A DNA stretch of 64,000 nt from Frigidibacter sp. (GTDB taxonomy: Bacteria; Pseudomonadota; Alphaproteobacteria; Rhodobacterales; Rhodobacteraceae), in contig NZ_JAUYTT010000002.1 in the NCBI RefSeq assembly GCF_030695035.1, positions 62,001-126,000 on the forward strand. Direction: 5' to 3'. Numbering within the stretch: position 1 is the first letter of the stretch; each line of letters begins with the position of its first letter. Below, one piece after another: positions 60,385 through 64,000 of the stretch. Position numbers and translations under genes: made by a program. The notes below the pieces were generated by a model. That model saw only the letters and a list, made by a program, of their open reading frames with translations, had not been told where the DNA came from and searched no databases.

Positions 60385-60948
60385 TCAGACGGCCACCGGC
60401 CGCACCTCGATCACCTCGGGGATGTAATGGCGCAGCAGGTTCTCGATCCCCATCTTCAGCGTCAGGGTCGAAGAGGGGCACCCGGCGCAGGCGCCCTGCA
60501 TATGCAGGTAGACGACGCCGCGGTCGAAGCCGTGGAAGGTGATGTCGCCGCCATCCTGCGCCACGGCGGGCCGCACGCGGGTGTCGAGCAATTCCTTGAT
60601 CTGGTTGACGATCTCGCCATCGGCGCCGTCATGGGCGGCATGGCCGCCCGCCGGGGCGCCCTCACCCTCCAGCACCGGCGCGCCGGACTGGAAATGCTCC
60701 ATGATCGCGCCCAGGATGGCCGGTTTCACATGCTCCCAGGCGATATCGTCGGCCTTGGTCACGGTGACGAAATCGGTGCCGAAGAACACGCCGGTGATGC
60801 CGTTGACCGCGAAGATCCGCCGCGCGAGCGGGGATTTGACGGCGGTGTCGGGGGTCGGGAAATCGGCGGTGCCCATCTCCAGCACGGTCAGCCCCGGCAG
60901 GAACTTCAGCGTGGCGGGGTTCGGGGTGGATTCGGTCTGGATGAACAT
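60385..60948 (-). CDS. nfuA: NifU-family Fe-S carrier (NfuA-type)
   Basis: A 187-residue Fe-S carrier. N-terminal NFU domain MFIQTESTPNPATLKFLPG (1-~90) and C-terminal NifU domain with the cluster motif GACAGCPSSTLTLK (CxxC). A Gly/His-rich linker (APAGGHAAHDGADGE) connects them. Start ATG 60948. First gene of nfuA-tsaB-rimI. Confidence 0.93.
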   Translation of the reverse strand: MFIQTESTPNPATLKFLPGLTVLEMGTADFPTPDTAVKSPLARRIFAVNGITGVFFGTDFVTVTKADDIAWEHVKPAILGAIMEHFQSGAPVLEGEGAPAGGHAAHDGADGEIVNQIKELLDTRVRPAVAQDGGDITFHGFDRGVVYLHMQGACAGCPSSTLTLKMGIENLLRHYIPEVIEVRPVAV

Positions 60949-61040
60949 GGGTAGCCTCCGGTGGTCAGGGGCTGATATGCGCTTGACGTGTGAGCAAGTC
61001 AAGGTTTGGAACGATTCTAAGTTTTGGCGCCCCTTGCCTT

Positions 61041-61096
61041 TGCCTTGTCGAAATATCCTCGGGGAGGGCCCCGGGAGGGGTGGAAAACTCCTCCCG
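61041..61096 (+). repeat. Dispersed intergenic repeat, copy g
   Basis: TGCCTTGTCGAAATATCC core with G-rich spacer, then the hairpin CGGGAGG (61072-61078) with CCTCCCG (61090-61096). Antisense to both flanking minus-strand genes, between nfuA and the stress-protein gene. Confidence 0.75.
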
Positions 61097-61104
61097 CTTC
61101 CCCC

Positions 61105-61560
61105 TCAGGTAATCGACTCCAGCCGCTCCTTGGACATGTCCCCCGGGACGATCGTCATCGGACAGGGCATGTTCCCGGCGCTGCGGGTCAGCTGGCTGAC
61201 CAGCGGCCCCGGCCCCGACTTGTCGCTGCCCGCCCCCAGCACAAGAATGCCGATCTGCGGGTCTTCCTGGATCACCGCCAGGATCTCGGTCGCCGGCTCG
61301 CCCTCGCGGATGATCAGCTCGGGGTCCACCCCCTGCCTATCCCGCATCCATTTGGCGAAGACCTCGAAATGCGCCTCGATGCGCTCGCGCGCCTCTTGCC
61401 GCATCAGTTCGGCCACGCCGATCCAGTGCTGGTATTCCTCGGGCGGGATCACCGACAGGATGATCACCCCCCCGCCCGAATGCGAGGCCCGCATCGCGGC
61501 GAAGCGCATGGCGTTCAGGCATTCGCGGGTCTCGTCGAGCACGACCAGAAATTTGCGCAT
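61105..61560 (-). CDS. Universal stress protein, UspA-like
   Basis: A 151-residue single Usp domain. KFLVVLDETRECLNAMRFA at the N-terminus and the nucleotide-binding segment LGAGSDKSGPGPLVSQLTRSAGNMPCPMTIVP (key residues GAGS and the SQLTR stretch) suggest an ATP-binding type. No second domain. Role in stress survival is generic. Confidence 0.88.
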   Translation of the reverse strand: MRKFLVVLDETRECLNAMRFAAMRASHSGGGVIILSVIPPEEYQHWIGVAELMRQEARERIEAHFEVFAKWMRDRQGVDPELIIREGEPATEILAVIQEDPQIGILVLGAGSDKSGPGPLVSQLTRSAGNMPCPMTIVPGDMSKERLESIT

Positions 61561-61618
61561 GATGGTTCCCCTTCAACCGATCATCGCCGATCCGGGGGGC
61601 GCGGCGCAAGGGGGCGCC

Positions 61619-62482
61619 TCAGGCGGCCGAATGCGCCCAGTCCCAGTAGAGCTCGCGCACCCGTTTCGTGACGGGGCCGGGGCCGTAGCTGCGGTCCTCG
61701 AAGGCGGCGACGGGGGTGACCTTGGCGAAGTTGCCGGACAGGAACACCTCGTCCGCGCCGCGGAAATCGTCCAGCGTCAGCACCGTCTCATGCACGCTCA
61801 CGCCATCGGCGCGCAGGTTGGCGATGTGCCGCGCGCGGGTGATGCCCGACAGGAAGGTGCCATTGGCAATCGGCGTGAAGACCTCGCCGTCCTTGACCAT
61901 GAACACATTGGCGGTGGCGGTTTCGGCGACATTGCCCATCGCATCCTGCACCAGCGCATTGCCAAAGCCCTTGCGCTGCGCCTCGACCAGCATCCGCGCG
62001 TTGTTGGGGTAAAGGCAGCCGGCCTTGGCGTTGCAGACATTGTCGGCCAGCACCGGGCGGCGAAATTGGGTTGTGGTCAGCGTGGTGGTGGCGGTCGGGG
62101 CGGGCATCGCAACCTCTTCCAGGCACAGCGCAAAGCCGGTGTCGCCGCGGGCCGGGGCAACGCCCAGGTCGGAGCCGTGGATCGCCCAGTACATCGGGCG
62201 CACATAGACGGCCTGATCCTTGCCATAGGCGCGCAGACCTTCGCGGGCGATGTCCAGCATCGTCTCGGGATCGATGGTGGGCTCGATCATCAGCGCATCG
62301 GCCGAGCGGTTCACGCGGGCGCAATGCGCCGCCAGATCCGGGGCCACGCCCTCGAAATACCGCGCGCCGTCGAAGACGCTGGAGCCTTGCCAGATGCCGT
62401 GATCGGCGGCGCGCATCACCGGGATGTCGCCCTCGTGCCAGCGACCCTCGAACCAGGTGCGGATGTTCTTGCCAAATGCCAT
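61619..62482 (-). CDS. ilvE: Branched-chain amino acid aminotransferase
   Basis: A 287-residue fold-type IV PLP aminotransferase for Leu, Ile and Val. Markers: HGIWQGSSVFDGARYFEG, NAKAGCLYPNNARMLVEA with PLP lysine, NVAETATANVFMVKDG and GNFAKVTPV. 57 bp separate it from the usp gene. Rhodobacteraceae often carry a second, longer IlvE; D-amino acid aminotransferase is an alternative. Confidence 0.88.
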   Translation of the reverse strand: MAFGKNIRTWFEGRWHEGDIPVMRAADHGIWQGSSVFDGARYFEGVAPDLAAHCARVNRSADALMIEPTIDPETMLDIAREGLRAYGKDQAVYVRPMYWAIHGSDLGVAPARGDTGFALCLEEVAMPAPTATTTLTTTQFRRPVLADNVCNAKAGCLYPNNARMLVEAQRKGFGNALVQDAMGNVAETATANVFMVKDGEVFTPIANGTFLSGITRARHIANLRADGVSVHETVLTLDDFRGADEVFLSGNFAKVTPVAAFEDRSYGPGPVTKRVRELYWDWAHSAA

Positions 62483-62727
62483 AGCCGGTATCCCCTTGCG
62501 AACGGCGCGGAGTTAATCACCGCGCGGCGGCGGGGTCCAGTGCCCGAGTTGGCCGCAAAAGGACCGGACCGGCTGGCACCGCAGGGGCTGTGCGGCGTGC
62601 CGGGGGATCGGGCTGGCCTGCCGGTCCGGTACGATTGCGCTCCGATGGGGGATTCGGCTTCGGAACAGGGACAGGTTATGCAGCCAATGATTCCGTTTTG
62701 CGACGTAGGGTCAATTTGGCGTGTGTT

Positions 62728-64000
62728 TCAGCTCCGCGCCGCCCGGCGCAGGCCCCGCATCGCCAGCGAGGAGAGGCTGGAGCCGATCAGCGAGGCGGCC
62801 GAGAGCAGCAGCCCGATCAGCCCGGCGAAGAGCTGCAAGGTGAGGTTCGAGAGCCGCACAGTGGCGCGCAGGAAGCGCGACTTGCCCAGAACCTCCATCC
62901 TGCCCACGGTTTTCGGCCCCAGAGCCTCGGCGGCATTGGCGATGCGCCGGGCGTCGGGCGCGTCATCCACGTAGCGCAGCAGGTGCAGCGCATCGGTGGT
63001 GCCAAGCGTGCGGCTGGTGCGGCCGAGGTCGGAGGCGATGGCGACCAGCGGCGCAAAACGGTCGGGTCGCAGCACGCGGCCCAGATCATCCGCGCCCCGC
63101 ACCGAGGGCACCCGCGCCCAGTCGACCCCGTGGCGCAGCGCGTCGCTGGCCAGCGCGCCAAGCCGCGGCGAGACCAGCCCCATCCGCCGCGCCAGCTTGG
63201 CGACGCTCGCGCCGATCTTGACGGTGGCGGAGGAGCCCCCCGTGGCGACGACCAGTGCCACCGCGCCGAGGCCGACGAGCGAGAGCGCCAGGTTGATCTC
63301 ATCCACCTCATTGCCGGTGCTGTAGGCGAGCCCCTCCTTCGCCACACCGGCGATGTCCCCGAGCGGAGTCGCCACCATCGGGGCCTGGCAGAGCAGTTCG
63401 GCCGACAGGGTGCATTGGGCGGGGTCATAGGCGCAGGCGAGGCAGCCCCCGGCGGAGGCCCAGAAGCCGCTGTCCTGATCCCAGGCAGCGGCAATGCTGT
63501 CGGTCAGGTCGGGGGGGATCGCCAGCCCGCGCTCATCCGCCACGCCTTCGATGGCGCGGATCGCCAGCCAGTTGCGATCCTCCCCGGCCATCTGGGCGCG
63601 CAGCAGCGCCTCGATCCGTTCGGGCGTCGCCTCCTTTGCCAGCGCCCGCTCCATCGCCGCATCGATGCTGTCGGCGCCCCTGTCCACGAAGGGAGCGATC
63701 CCGGGGCTGCGGGCGATGGTGGCGAGTGATTGGCCGGAGAGGGCCAGCGAGGCGAGCAGGATCAGCAGCAGGATGCGGCTCGCGGCGAGGCGGAAGCCGG
63801 CACCGAGGGCGGCGAGGGGGCGGCGAGGGGGCGGACCGCGTCGGCCGCGGCGAGTCTGTCGCGGGGCCTGCGGTGCGGGGGGCGCGGGCATGGGCCGGGG
63901 TGCTGTCGGCAGCAGCGGCGCGGGCCGTGGCGTGGTGGGCGAGGCGCTGCGGGCCGGGTGGATGGGGACGACGGGCGGCGCGAGCGCGGTGGGCTCCGGC
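62728..64000 (-). CDS. Proline-rich membrane protein, unknown (5' end off the window)
   Basis: At least 387 codons from the internal ATG at 63891, but the frame stays open to the window edge with Pro/Ala-rich codons (PTTPRPAPLLPTAPRP before that Met), so the true start is probably outside. The visible part has a cytoplasmic Pro/Arg-rich segment, a helix (RILLLILLASLALSG), a soluble domain with Cys pairs (GGCLACAYDPAQCTL), a second helix (INLALSLVGLGAVALVVATGG) and a C-terminal hydrophobic patch. No family recognised. Confidence 0.6.
   Translation of the reverse strand, partial: PEPTALAPPVVPIHPARSASPTTPRPAPLLPTAPRPMPAPPAPQAPRQTRRGRRGPPPRRPLAALGAGFRLAASRILLLILLASLALSGQSLATIARSPGIAPFVDRGADSIDAAMERALAKEATPERIEALLRAQMAGEDRNWLAIRAIEGVADERGLAIPPDLTDSIAAAWDQDSGFWASAGGCLACAYDPAQCTLSAELLCQAPMVATPLGDIAGVAKEGLAYSTGNEVDEINLALSLVGLGAVALVVATGGSSATVKIGASVAKLARRMGLVSPRLGALASDALRHGVDWARVPSVRGADDLGRVLRPDRFAPLVAIASDLGRTSRTLGTTDALHLLRYVDDAPDARRIANAAEALGPKTVGRMEVLGKSRFLRATVRLSNLTLQLFAGLIGLLLSAASLIGSSLSSLAMRGLRRAARS

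Overview
The window looks like chromosome of an alphaproteobacterium of the family Rhodobacteraceae (a Rhodobacter, Gemmobacter or Paracoccus relative). The grounds are high G+C, start and stop codons that overlap in most operons, Roseobacter/Rhodobacter-type methylamine genes, carboxynorspermidine-route polyamine genes, an iron-rhodo-box-like palindrome and an nfuA-tsaB-rimI block. The genus cannot be fixed from the sequence alone. I see no rRNA, tRNA, CRISPR array, transposase or phage gene. One low-G+C orphan gene (50.4-51.0 kb) is the only clear candidate for recent transfer.

Layout. 0-10 kb: end of a lipoprotein gene, an Ada-type alkyl-DNA repair gene, nth plus adenosine kinase, a PAP2 phosphatase, a divergent sulfotransferase / beta-1,6-glycosyltransferase pair, a HIT protein, and a PuuA-like glutamine synthetase with a class III aminotransferase. 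10-13 kb: a secreted Cys-rich protein and the nspC-carboxynorspermidine synthase pair. 13.8-14.2 kb: a gene-free stretch dense in inverted repeats. 14-18.5 kb: ugpBAEC glycerol-3-phosphate importer behind a Pho-box-like repeat. 18.5-25 kb: an iron block (small ORF, hemP, imelysin, bfd, bfr, then di-heme oxidase, second imelysin and DUF1513 protein), headed by a TGA-N9-TCA palindrome.

25-31.5 kb: purine-ring catabolism (puuD, uraH, an allantoinase-OHCU decarboxylase fusion, ureidoglycine aminohydrolase, allA) beside a D-threonine/beta-hydroxyaspartate aldolase-like gene and a GbsR-type regulator. 31.5-34.7 kb: znuA divergent from zur-znuC-znuB, with two Zur-box-like palindromes. 34.7-42.5 kb: a tight seven-gene operon (N-formylglutamate amidohydrolase family, TRAP dctQM, glutamine synthetase family, aldehyde dehydrogenase, Fe-alcohol dehydrogenase, DadA-like oxidase). 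This could be a gamma-glutamylation pathway for an amino alcohol. 42.6-50.2 kb: an RpiR regulator, the four-subunit dimethylamine monooxygenase (dmmDABC), trimethylamine monooxygenase (tmm) and a second Fe-alcohol dehydrogenase.

50-64 kb: the low-G+C orphan, a secreted protein, a TauE/SafE exporter with its TIGR02186-type partner, a BMP-type nucleoside ABC importer with purine nucleoside phosphorylase, rimI-tsaB-nfuA, a universal stress protein, a branched-chain aminotransferase and a proline-rich membrane protein that runs off the edge.

Taken together the window serves scavenging of organic nitrogen, phosphorus and metals: nucleosides to purines to glyoxylate and urea, methylated amines to methylamine and formaldehyde equivalents, glycerol-3-phosphate, Fe and Zn. 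At least seven copies of a dispersed intergenic repeat (core AAATATCC followed by a G/C-rich hairpin) lie between the genes.
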